Part shown: positions 19,273-26,796 of the stretch, piece after piece
Numbering within the stretch: position 1 is the stretch's first letter
Layout: every line of letters begins with the position of its first letter
Source: Thermomucor indicae-seudaticae
Lineage: Eukaryota; Mucoromycota; Mucoromycetes; Mucorales; Lichtheimiaceae
Length of the DNA: 26,796 nucleotides
Direction: 5' to 3'
NCBI GenBank assembly: GCA_000787465.1
Contig: JSYX01000489.1
Coordinates: forward strand, 1 to 26,796
The notes under the pieces: model-generated
Told to the model about the DNA's origin: nothing
The model's database searches: none
The model's input: the letters and a program-made list of their open reading frames with translations, nothing else
Position numbers and translations under genes: made by a program

Positions 19273-19766
19273 AAAAATGAAATGAAATGAGAAGAGCCAA
19301 GCCTAAACCGCCATCGGAGAGCGTGGCTGGCCAGGGCTGGTCACAGCATCTCAACCTGAATTGCGATGACCTTGCAGTGGCTTTTGACCGACCCGTCTTC
19401 CGTCGCCTATTGTCTCCCTAGACTTCCATCTTGGCCAAAAATGTTTCTGAAGTGGCGCAGAACGTAAATGTGACAAGACTTCGAGGAGCGGGTTGACACA
19501 GTTGGTCTGGATGGAAACAAAACCCAAAGGGGATGTTCGATGGGGCAAGTGGTCCAAATGAGACAAAGTTTATACAACAGAAATTCCGACAATTCCAACA
19601 ATCTTTTCACCAGCGAGATGCTACGATCCATTACGCTGTGAGCATTCCCACATAATCGCAGGTGGGCCGCGTCATCACTCACCGCGGCTTCTGGTGCAGA
19701 AAAAACGAGATGAGGAACAAGGGGACGTCTCTGGCATCGTTCAATGGCAACAAAAAACATTCTTCC
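19273..19766. other. No recognisable gene
   Basis: About 500 bases between two hAT elements. Both strands have medium ORFs (minus 19407-19760) but nothing resembling a known domain. Confidence 0.4.
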
Positions 19767-20172
19767 GTTTCCGCTGGGGCTTCCATTTCATGCCAAGTGG
19801 CATGACGGCATGGTGTGGCATGAAAGTTCATCCAGTGGAATGGCATGGCATGGCATGACATGAAACTAGGTGGCATGATTATGCCAACTCATGCCGACTC
19901 ATGTCACTTCATGAAAGTTCAAGCCCTGATAATCTCATTGGTCTTCGATTGGATTTCTTTTCACTAAAACTTTGAAGCAAGAACTTGAAATGGTATCATA
20001 GAAAATCCATAGTCGAACGGCCGGTCTCACAATTCAGTGAATACTGAGGTGGCATGAACTTCGCCTGACTGGCATGAAACTGGCAGGAAATTGGCATGAT
20101 CATGCCTCATGCCGGCACCCTGGGATGAAATTCGAGCCACTGGCATGGCATGGTGGAAGCCCTAGTTTCCGC
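19767..20172. mobile_element. 390-bp hAT-type element with GGCATG repeats and perfect 8-bp TSD
   Basis: The element proper is 19775-20164. The left end TGGGGCTTCCATTTCATGCC pairs with the right end (reverse complement TAGGGCTTCCACCATGCC). Both subterminal zones (19785-19915 and 20048-20156) are dense in GGCATG/CATGCC and GGCATGAAA words. Both flanks are GTTTCCGC, a perfect 8-bp TSD. The 130-bp centre is unrelated unique sequence. No coding capacity. Confidence 0.9.
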
Positions 20173-20637
20173 AGGCTTATTTCCACAGAATGGCAAATGA
20201 GAGAGAGTAGCATTGTGCAAAAACCCCATCTTAAGAGCGCAAAGTGATTCACTATGAAAGATTAGTAAAACATTTACTACGGTGTAGTAAAATATTTGTA
20301 TTTTGGTATCCCGCCGGGCGTGTTGGGGGTCCTGCTCAAGTTGCAAAGAAGAAAAAGAATGTTTATCCGGACCATTTGGCATCGGAAGAACTTTTCATTC
20401 AATGAAAACCCTTGAAGTGAACCATTTTTCTGCGATTATCTCCGACTTGGAGTACGCTGTTGCCACGTCAATCGTCTTGCATTAGGAACTGGCTCTGATT
20501 GGTCGTGTCTCGGATGGGTTTCTGACGGCAGGGCAATGGCCGAAAAAGTTTTTTTCAAAGCTTAAATAAGCTTGTGCCAGTCTTTGTGCGACAATAAGAA
20601 GTTTTTTACTTCATTGATCTACATTTTTAAGTGTAAC
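20173..20637. other. No recognisable gene; upstream region of the next ORF
   Basis: Contains an AT-rich stretch with GTAGTAAAATATTT-like repeats near 20263-20296. Could hold the promoter of the Plavaka-like ORF, but no clear element is seen. Confidence 0.35.
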
Positions 20638-21500
20638 ATGGCGAGTCAACAGAATAATCAGCAATTCATATGCACCGTAGAAGATACATGCCGACGAGCC
20701 TTCGGGACGAAACGCGAGTTAGAAGACCATCAGTCGCAGTGTCGGGTCAACAAAGCACTGCGTATAATGCGTCAAGGCGAAGAGGCATTTCGCCTGCAAG
20801 TGCATACTGCCTTGACCATGATAGGACCGGCTGCTGAAGGAAGCTCGACAGCAGCTGCATTCGACGTTGATTTCGGTCCGGATTTTGGATACGACGACTA
20901 CGAGTATGACGAAGAAGAGACAATGGCGCATGTGCAAGAAGATGAGGAAGAGATGCCAGATCAGGAAGAAAACGACTTGAATGATAGCATACTGCCAGAA
21001 AATGACAATGAAGCCCATGAAAGGGAGATGACGATACCTTCCGAATCGTCAACGGGTGACAATGATGGTAAGCTCGGAATTGATCATAGTGAAGTCTGGG
21101 ATTGACTCTAATTCTAATTTTTATTTGTATAGAACCCATTGCTGCTCTGAGACATAGGCTAGGAAGTGATCACGTATTCGGTCATAGTAACCTGGACTTC
21201 GACCAATGCCTTCCGTTCCCGCTCAAGTATCACCTCACTATGAAGAAGTTCGGTGCATCAGTTGCTTGCTATGATTATATTGCAATGCTGGTGGACAGTG
21301 AGTTTGAAGGCCAAAACTTGCCTCCGGTCACGCAAAGTCTGCATAGGAATAAGCGTGAGGCGGAATCGTTATTTACTATCGCGGATACAGCAAGAAAGAT
21401 ACCATCTTGTAAAGGAGGTTGTCGACTATACGATGATGGGATCACTGAAGATTGTGATCTAGATGAACGTAATGAATGTACTACTTGCAAGAGACAATAA
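20638..21500 (+). CDS. Plavaka-like transposase, N-terminal half only, two exons
   Basis: Starts MASQQNNQQFICTVEDTC. A C2H2-like finger (C-x5-C ... LEDHQSQC) is followed by a long Asp/Glu-rich region (DYEYDEEETMAHVQEDEEEM). Intron 21068-21132 (65 nt, GTAAGC...TATAG) joins to PIAALRHRLGSD and FPLKYHLTMKKFGASVACYDYI, then a Cys cluster KIPSCKGGCRLYDDG ... CTTCKRQ and a stop at 21498-21500. Finger plus acidic linker plus Cys cluster resembles the N-terminal region of fungal Plavaka-type transposases. The catalytic domain is not found after it, so it is truncated. The exons are otherwise open, so this is one of the least damaged frames here. A single-exon reading instead ends at 21105. Confidence 0.55.
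21068..21132 (+). other. Intron in the Plavaka-like N-terminal ORF
   Basis: GTAAGC at the donor and TTGTATAG at the acceptor, 65 nt. Removing it keeps the frame open from 20638 to 21500. Confidence 0.65.
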
Positions 21501-22623
21501 GTTATTGAAAATAGAAGGTTATTGACAAACACTTATGCATGAGCCTTTCTATAAACTTATAGACGCAATCAGGGTCTCTTGAGAGCCTGTTCACAGTCTA
21601 TACTGGATATACTGCACTTTTTAATCCTTTGCCATACGAAAGTCTTTTGATTACCAAAAGTAGTAACATAACGACGATACATGCGGGTTTCAGATTTGCA
21701 CGCGAAAGTAGTAACCAACAAAGATCTATCCAGGTTTCAGATTTGCACCACTAAGGTGGCGAGTACGGATCCAGGACCAGTAATGCGGCTTCACTCAAAG
21801 AATATAAATATGCAGCGTTATTGCCTTGTCTCTTCTGTTTTCTCTGTATTTCTTTTGTATATCCAAGATGTCTATCATCCGTACACCTCAACGCACCATG
21901 ATCTACTTACCACCACGAAAAAAATTCATGACATTTTCGAGTTCCAAAATGTGATGTTTTGTCATTCCAAATCCAATAAGTCTGGAATGACATTTGGAGC
22001 ACCCCCAAGAGCAAGGCAGCAGTAAAGTCTAACCTTTCTAAGTATGTACTCGCGCAGAACGCTGAACCCAGCTCTTTCTAGTGTAACATGATTCCGTGTC
22101 ATCTATTTTTGCATTTCCAGATCTCGGGTTATAGTTGACGCTACTGTTGGCTTAGTCATTGGTTCTTATGCTACACTCAATATCCAATCAAAGACCATTA
22201 TTTTTTGTTTACATTCAATAGACTTCATCATTTTATTTACAAAAAAGAGACATTTTTTTAAATGATCTAGTATACGATATAGCTAGCTAATATACTTGAA
22301 TTGGCAATTTCGTGGTCATCTATGCACTACCAATCGCTTCATGAGAGCGTGCTACTTACGCGTGTTTATAAGACATCATTAGCCGTCCCTGGAAAGCTGG
22401 CAAAAGATACAATCAGTCGCGCAATGTCAGTCCATTGTCAGCAATCAGTAAAATAGCAGGGAAACTTACCTATGGATGGGCCGCGTGTGACAATTGAACG
22501 AGACATACACTACACGATTAGTGAATTAGCAACGGTCAATACGAGCAGAAAGTTTCCACTGAACCCGGTCATTGTAAGTAAACGTAAATAAACTGCAAGT
22601 ATAGCAAAAGAAAACTTGTTGCT
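21501..22623. other. No recognisable gene
   Basis: About 1.1 kb of AT-rich sequence. A 16-bp direct repeat (GGTTTCAGATTTGCAC) occurs at 21686-21701 and 21733-21748. The ORF at 21681-22025 is low in protein-like character. No TE end identified. Confidence 0.4.
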
Positions 22624-23473
22624 TTATTGTTCTTCACCGGCGCCAGGAGAAGAGGATGAAGGACTACATGCTGATAGTTTGCATTAGGTTGAGTTGCGCG
22701 AAATTCACGTCTATTAGCTTACTTACCTGCACAAGCCTGGCGGCCCTTCAAGCTATGCCCGGTGACTCTCAAGTAATCCTTGAGGCACCAGTCGTCCTCA
22801 CAGCGGTCAACAACGATGCCCCGCTCGTGCAAGCGTTGCTTCAAAAGCCCCAAGGTCGCTTGCTTCTCTCGCTCCGAGTAGCGACCCCAGGGCTTGTTAA
22901 GGTCTTACCCCTTCTCCTGCAATACGATCGACGTCGTGATTATCGTTTCCCGCACCGTACGCCGGAAGAGAGCGACCTTGTTCCTCCACGACACTGCAAT
23001 GAAGGTAAAATGTTAACCGAATTTTCGCCGGTGAAAATCAGGCTAAAATGCTTTGTCAGTGGAATGTTAACCGGCGAAAACAAGGCTGCCATTTGGAAGA
23101 CATTTTCAAGAAATGTCTACCGGCCAACATGTGGCAGAAATTCTTCCTAACGACCAAATTTTGCCCGAATTTCTGCCGGCTAAAATTCGACCAACATTTC
23201 CATTTTTTCCAGTGCGAGGAAGGGTGATCCTCTCTGAGGATCGTGTTCACGGCTTCGATGCACCCTTCCTTCAGTCTTCGTCCTTGGGCGTCATGAGTGG
23301 GCGGCCTTGGAATCATGGGACGCGTGGTACATGCTGCAAAGAAAAACACATTAAGCCAGTATTCGACGCGTCAGTCGGACACCATATGACCAACCAGGCT
23401 GGTTCTGCTTCATCATTGCCTCAAGACGGGCAACGCGGTCGCGAAGTTCTTGGAGTTCTTGCTGCGTGCTCAT
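22624..23473 (-). pseudogene. Unidentified small multi-exon gene with N-terminal coiled coil, interrupted
   Basis: ATG at 23471-23473. Exon 1 (23473-23383) encodes MSTQQELQELRDRVARLEAM, a clear leucine-heptad coiled coil, then KQNQPGW. Intron 23334-23382 (49 nt) is followed by RPMIPRPPTHDAQGRRLKEG, NTILREDHPSSHW. A 192-bp inverted-repeat sequence (23008-23199) then interrupts it. Coding-like sequence resumes after TTCATTGCAG near 22996 with WRNKVALFRRTVRE and, after one in-frame TAA, KPWGRYSEREKQATLGLL and CEDDWCLKDYLRVTGHSLKG. Intron 22671-22726 (56 nt) leads to SPSSSSPGAGEEQ and stop 22624-22626, overlapping AATAAA. A TATAAT lies upstream at about 23540. Family not recognised. It lies on the same strand just downstream of the Plavaka fragment and may be its accessory gene or an independent one. 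Confidence 0.5.
23008..23199. repeat. 192-bp inverted-repeat element inside the coiled-coil gene
   Basis: The left end AAATGTTAACCGAATTTTCG is mirrored by the right end (reverse complement AAATGTTGGTCGAATTTTAG), both continuing CCGG. Internal sub-repeats of AATGTTAACCGGCG and GCCGGC type are present (for example 23064-23078). TSD not clear. It resembles a small MITE with its own repeat word, but lacks the TAGGG end of the others. Confidence 0.55.
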
Positions 23474-23700
23474 CTTGTAAAGATTTTTGGGAAAGAAAAA
23501 GAAACAAAAGAAAATTTTTTACCAGGGGCACTTCCCGATTATAAATGACTGAAGCTCAGAATGCGCTGAAGGTCGCACAAACGGGATAATACGCTCAATG
23601 AAGAGGATCGCTCTATGGCTATGGTATATAGGTAAGGGCAAACGACTGTTTGCATATGAAACATCAACTCAAACAAGGGTTTCTATTTTTATGACCAGAA

Positions 23701-25260
23701 TTAATCGACATCTCCGAGAACTACTTTATTCGCTACTTCGGCTTTTTTCGGGCGCTGCAATGGAAGCATGTACGGCCAGACTATGTAAGATCTTTCCGAC
23801 ATTCGTGATGGAAGAAAGCTGACCATGTGCTGAACGTCTCGGATATCTACAACACATGGCTTTTTGGCTGCGTCATCCGGGTGCACAGGGATGAACGGGT
23901 AACCGGCTTTAGTGACTTGAACTTTCTTGAACAAATTGACCCTCGCGAGTATAGCGACATCTTCACCACTGTCGCCATCTTTCCTGTACGAGTGCCGCAG
24001 ATAATACAAAATCTCGCCGAAGAAAGACTTCTTCACCATCAGATTTGCAGATCTTCGGCTGGAACATGCGCGATGGTCATACTCCAATTCGAGCTTGCAG
24101 AAGTGGTTCGACTTCTTACTGGAGCCAGGGAACCTGGAGCATCGGACGACTTGCTCGTTTCTTATCCAAAGGCGCTTGCCTATCTCGACGGTGCTCTCTG
24201 GAGGGATGTCTGGCCTAATGATCCAGTAATGTTAGCGATCGAGCATAATTACGTGTTTTTTTATCGTACTTACAAGTTCGGAGGCCCATGCCGGATTTGC
24301 CAATATCGTCGTAAGCAACCGAGGAGATGCTGGTCTGGTGCAGCGCCTTGGATGCGACCCTCCTACAAAGCTCGAATGGTTATAGGAACCCGGATCCTTT
24401 GCCAAACTTGCCGTTCCGGATTCTCTTCGCCAAAGTCCATCGCAGTCGCCGGAGGGGAAAGGGCATCCTCTTCATCATCGTCCTCTAAATGTCGTTCTGG
24501 ATCGTTGACTACTTTGCCTACAGTAAGGACATTAATAATTGATCCTTCTTATGAAAAATGTCAGAACCCACCAATGCTCCGTTGCACAAACCGCATTGTT
24601 GCAAACTCCAAAAGAAGGTTGGCGACGCTGACGTCTGGGGGTGAACGGCTCTTGATGGCAGTCTTATATTCACCGTTCATGCGCTCCATCGACCTACCGC
24701 TGATGAAGCGCAAAGGTCCCATAGCCCTGACGATATCGCTGGCGTGAAGGAGATAATGTTGTGTTATACGGAACACAGTGGGCTTGATTCTTCCAGCGTC
24801 GACTTGACCTTTCAGATAGCGGAGCCATGCAACTACCAACCTGCGTCGAGTTGTTGATAAGTGAACCCCATCTCCGTCAAGGAAGGTCATTAGTACTTAC
24901 TGATCAATGGATGTAAGGTCCTCTTCCTCGATACGCCATTGAAGTGCCAGTGAACAAACGTGGATCAATCCGGTAAGGGCATTGCGTGCCGGACGATCCA
25001 CAATCCTTTCAGCGACAGTGGTGGGGTAAACGACGAGCAAGAGCTCGATCCAGTCAACGGCGCGGAGAGTGCTACTGTTGGGGGCGGGATCTGCAAACGA
25101 CAGACTGAACGAGGTCGGCATAGCGACAGTGCATAGTCGAATATTTTTGCCAATCTGCCTGCGCACACGGTCCGTCATGTGGAAGACATTTCCGGCTGCC
25201 TCGTCGCTCGTATGCTTCGCCGGGTGAAGTGTAGTATAGCCCCCACGGCGCCAAAATTTC
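23701..25260 (-). pseudogene. Plavaka-type transposase, C-terminal part, four exons
   Basis: Read from about 25260: LHPAKHTSDEAAGNVFHMTD, RRQIGKNIRLC, STLRAVDWIELLLVVYPT and WRIEEEDLTSID. Intron 24841-24900 is followed by LVVAWLRYLKGQVDAGRIKP, ITQHYLLHASDIVRAMGPL, SGRSMERMNGEYKTAIKS. These blocks (H-x2-H ... RAMGPLRxxSxRSMER) are typical of fungal Plavaka transposases. Intron 24518-24571 leads to an acidic part and WQRIRVPITIRAL, with one in-frame TAG (24363-24365). Intron 24215-24273 leads to RLWIRNEQVVRCSRF, SFFGEILYYLRHSY, VVDIRDVQHMVSFLPS, YIVWPYMLPLQRPKK and stop at 23701. All introns are GT-AG, 54-60 nt. The N-terminal half is missing, and an ORF at 24561-24890 is just one exon of it. 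Confidence 0.75.
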
Positions 25261-26020
25261 CTGGTTATATCTAGACCATGGTGGCAAAGTGAACTGTTGC
25301 TATAGCTCAGTCGTACTTTACTCCTTTTGCATGGCGAAGGTCGCTAGTACGATTCTCGCCAAAGCCAAATTTTTTCTAACTTTTTTCTCATTACCTTTGG
25401 ACGTTCTGGGTGCCAGCGCATATCTAGGCTCTTATAGCGCTTCTAAGCGATGGTGCGGTCATGAGTTAAATCGTTTTAGTGCTTTGCTTCTTGAGAAGAG
25501 TATCATTTCGGACATATACTTTCTGCACTGCATTCGACAACTGTCATAGTTACGTCCGCCGCTCCAGACATCATTTTGATAGCTATCACATTCGATTGTT
25601 TATATTGGGTGCGTTCGGAATTCATCCTTCTTTGGTCTCGACGGACTGCATCCAGTAAGAACTGACAAGAAAAATGGGTCGGCTACGTCAAGTATACGTT
25701 TCGAAGGCCAGAGCACCATCAATCAACCAAAGACAATGCTTGTCAGGCTTCACAAGTCTAGACCACGATGCACACCGGAGGGGACAAAACAAATACCCAA
25801 GTACGGACAGTCGCTAATAGGACATTAACTGGACATGATACGAAGGCATCAAAAACACATGTGAACGACAATTTGAGCAGAATATGATCAACAAGAAGCG
25901 AAAGACCAGATGAATGCACATACTTATACGACCATACAAGAAAACAACCGAATTGGCCAGCCAGACGGTCATGCAAAGGCTAAACGCACAGAGCAAAAGA
26001 ACACGAGGTGGTCAATGGGC
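25261..26020. other. No recognisable gene
   Basis: About 760 bases with ORFs such as 25289-25549 (plus) and 25758-25976 (minus, hydrophobic) that show no domain. Possibly the missing or decayed upstream part of the Plavaka element. Confidence 0.4.
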
Positions 26021-26032
26021 GACCACGTCATG

Positions 26033-26205
26033 TCGGATCATGTCAAGTCAAGACGGGTTGAGTGGAGTCCAACCGAATCAAGACGAATCAGGTTGATTCT
26101 AAGTCAGACCAAGCCAGGTCAAGGCACGCCAGTTCAAGTCAAGTCAAAGCGGATCAAGGCGAATCGAGATCAATCAAGACCAATCAAGACCATTCAAGCA
26201 CAATA
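26033..26205. repeat. Degenerate GTCAA/ATCAA pentamer-decamer array
   Basis: About 170 bases of imperfect GTCAAG, ATCAAG and GGTCAAG words (for example TGTCAAGTCAAGACGG, GATCAATCAAGACCAATCAA). Its composition resembles a subterminal array of the hAT-type elements, but no TAGGG/CCCTA ends flank it. It produces long but meaningless ORFs rich in S, R, K and Q. Confidence 0.6.
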
Positions 26206-26548
26206 ATGCGCTCCAGGAACATAGGACTGCTGTGCGGCTGCCGGACCTCTGGTAGGCAGCGAAAAAAAATTGGCTTTGGCAAAAGTCGAACGCGGGCGTC
26301 CAAAGTACAAAACTAGCGCTTTACACAGTGAACCAGAGCGAAGCAACTTATGATAAGTGCATTCTCATGTAGATGAGGCCCAATATTCGGGGCCGATCAC
26401 CTGGGGGCTATAGTGCACATGCTCCTGCTCGCCTTCGAAGAGTTGCCATAAGAGCTTGCTATGAGCTTGCCCAAACAAGTGCATTTCCTCAAGGCCAAAG
26501 AAAGCTACTCCACCAAAAGACTTCAAGGACGTTGCGAACGGACTGGGG
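26206..26548. other. No recognisable feature
   Basis: Unique-looking sequence between the GTCAA array and the last hAT end. No ORF with a domain. Confidence 0.35.
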
Positions 26549-26556
26549 GCCTTGAT

Positions 26557-26796
26557 TAGGGTTCCTTATCGGTGTTAACTTTTCGGTACCGAGGCATACC
26601 GATACCGATAAGGAATATGTGCTACCGATACCGAACCGATAAGGGTTACTTATCGGTAACCGAAAATCTCAAGTCTTTGCCAAAGCGTCCAACACCAACA
26701 AGACACACTTGCTTAAGCTCAAAATTCAAAAGAAGTCTCTGAAAGCCATAAAGTAGCACTTGGTTGTAGCAACAACACCCTTTCAAACAGAAAAAG
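26557..26796. mobile_element. Left part of another hAT-type element (CCGATAA family), runs off the window
   Basis: Begins TAGGGTTCCTTATCGGTG, matching the ends of the 1,152-bp element at 4894-6045, followed by many CCGATA, CGGTA and ACCGA words to about 26670. No right end is seen before the window ends. The 8 bases before it are GCCTTGAT, which should recur after the right end. Confidence 0.65.

Noticed and set aside
23217..23270. GAAGGGTG...CACCCTTC hairpin as another mini-hAT
   Set aside because: It lies in the coding-like exon of the coiled-coil gene, has no TSD and is weak; probably coincidental.
23827..24747. 306-residue plus-strand ORF, the longest in the window
   Set aside because: It is antisense to the spliced Plavaka C-terminal exons, whose motifs are clear on the minus strand.
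25910..26316. Overlapping plus-strand ORFs rich in S, R, K and Q
   Set aside because: They are translations of the degenerate GTCAA array; the three overlapping frames reflect repeat composition, not a gene.

Overview
The window is eukaryotic and almost wholly made of transposable elements (TEs). It is most likely from a fungus, and probably an early-diverging one (Mucoromycota-like). That inference rests on short GT-AG introns (49-70 nt), compact exons, and the mix of families: Plavaka-type (KDZ/CACTA-like) transposases, Tc1/mariner, Harbinger, a non-LTR retrotransposon, a Ty3/gypsy-like gag-protease and many hAT-type repeats. I recognise no housekeeping gene, tRNA, rRNA, CRISPR array or bacterial feature. 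Nearly every transposase or retroelement frame is broken by stops or frameshifts, so most of what is here is decaying.

Layout: 1-1337 hAT-type repeats (a 1,034-bp element with an 8-bp target-site duplication, TSD, and a smaller one nested in it). 1489-3087 a spliced Harbinger transposase running into a hAT-like repeat (3088-3618). 3619-4893 little, apart from one weak exon. 4894-6045 a 1,152-bp hAT-type element with TSD. 6054-7180 one weak ORF. 7182-8610 the N-terminal and central part of a Plavaka transposase. About 8610-11720 a 5'-truncated non-LTR retrotransposon, itself split by a Tc1 element (8696-10027, TA on both sides). 12098-13105 a non-autonomous pogo/Tigger-like element. 13110-15636 the 5' LTR, gag and retropepsin of a Ty3/gypsy-like element on the minus strand, peppered with hAT mini-elements. 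15953-18037 a complete but dead Tc1/mariner-type element with long terminal inverted repeats (TIRs). 18293-19145 an unidentified minus-strand two-exon ORF. 19190-20164 two more hAT elements with perfect TSDs. 20638-21500 a Plavaka-like N-terminal half. 22624-23473 an unidentified multi-exon minus-strand gene, interrupted by an inverted-repeat element. 23701-25260 the C-terminal part of a Plavaka transposase (minus). 26033-26205 a degenerate GTCAA-type repeat. 26557-end the start of another hAT-type element.

The most unusual theme is a set of very small hAT-type elements (46, 60 and 75 bp, possibly 43 bp). They consist of little more than TAGGG/CAGGG-type inverted ends plus a few copies of a short repeat. 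Two of the three main ones have perfect 8-bp TSDs and the third matches 6/8. Different families carry different subterminal repeat words (GTCGA, GACTG, GGCATG, CCGATAA/CGGGT, GGAATT), which suggests several parallel hAT lineages. No hAT transposase is encoded in the window, so the enzymes must act from elsewhere. The insertions give a readable relative chronology: Plavaka, then LINE, then Tc1; and gypsy, then mini-hATs.
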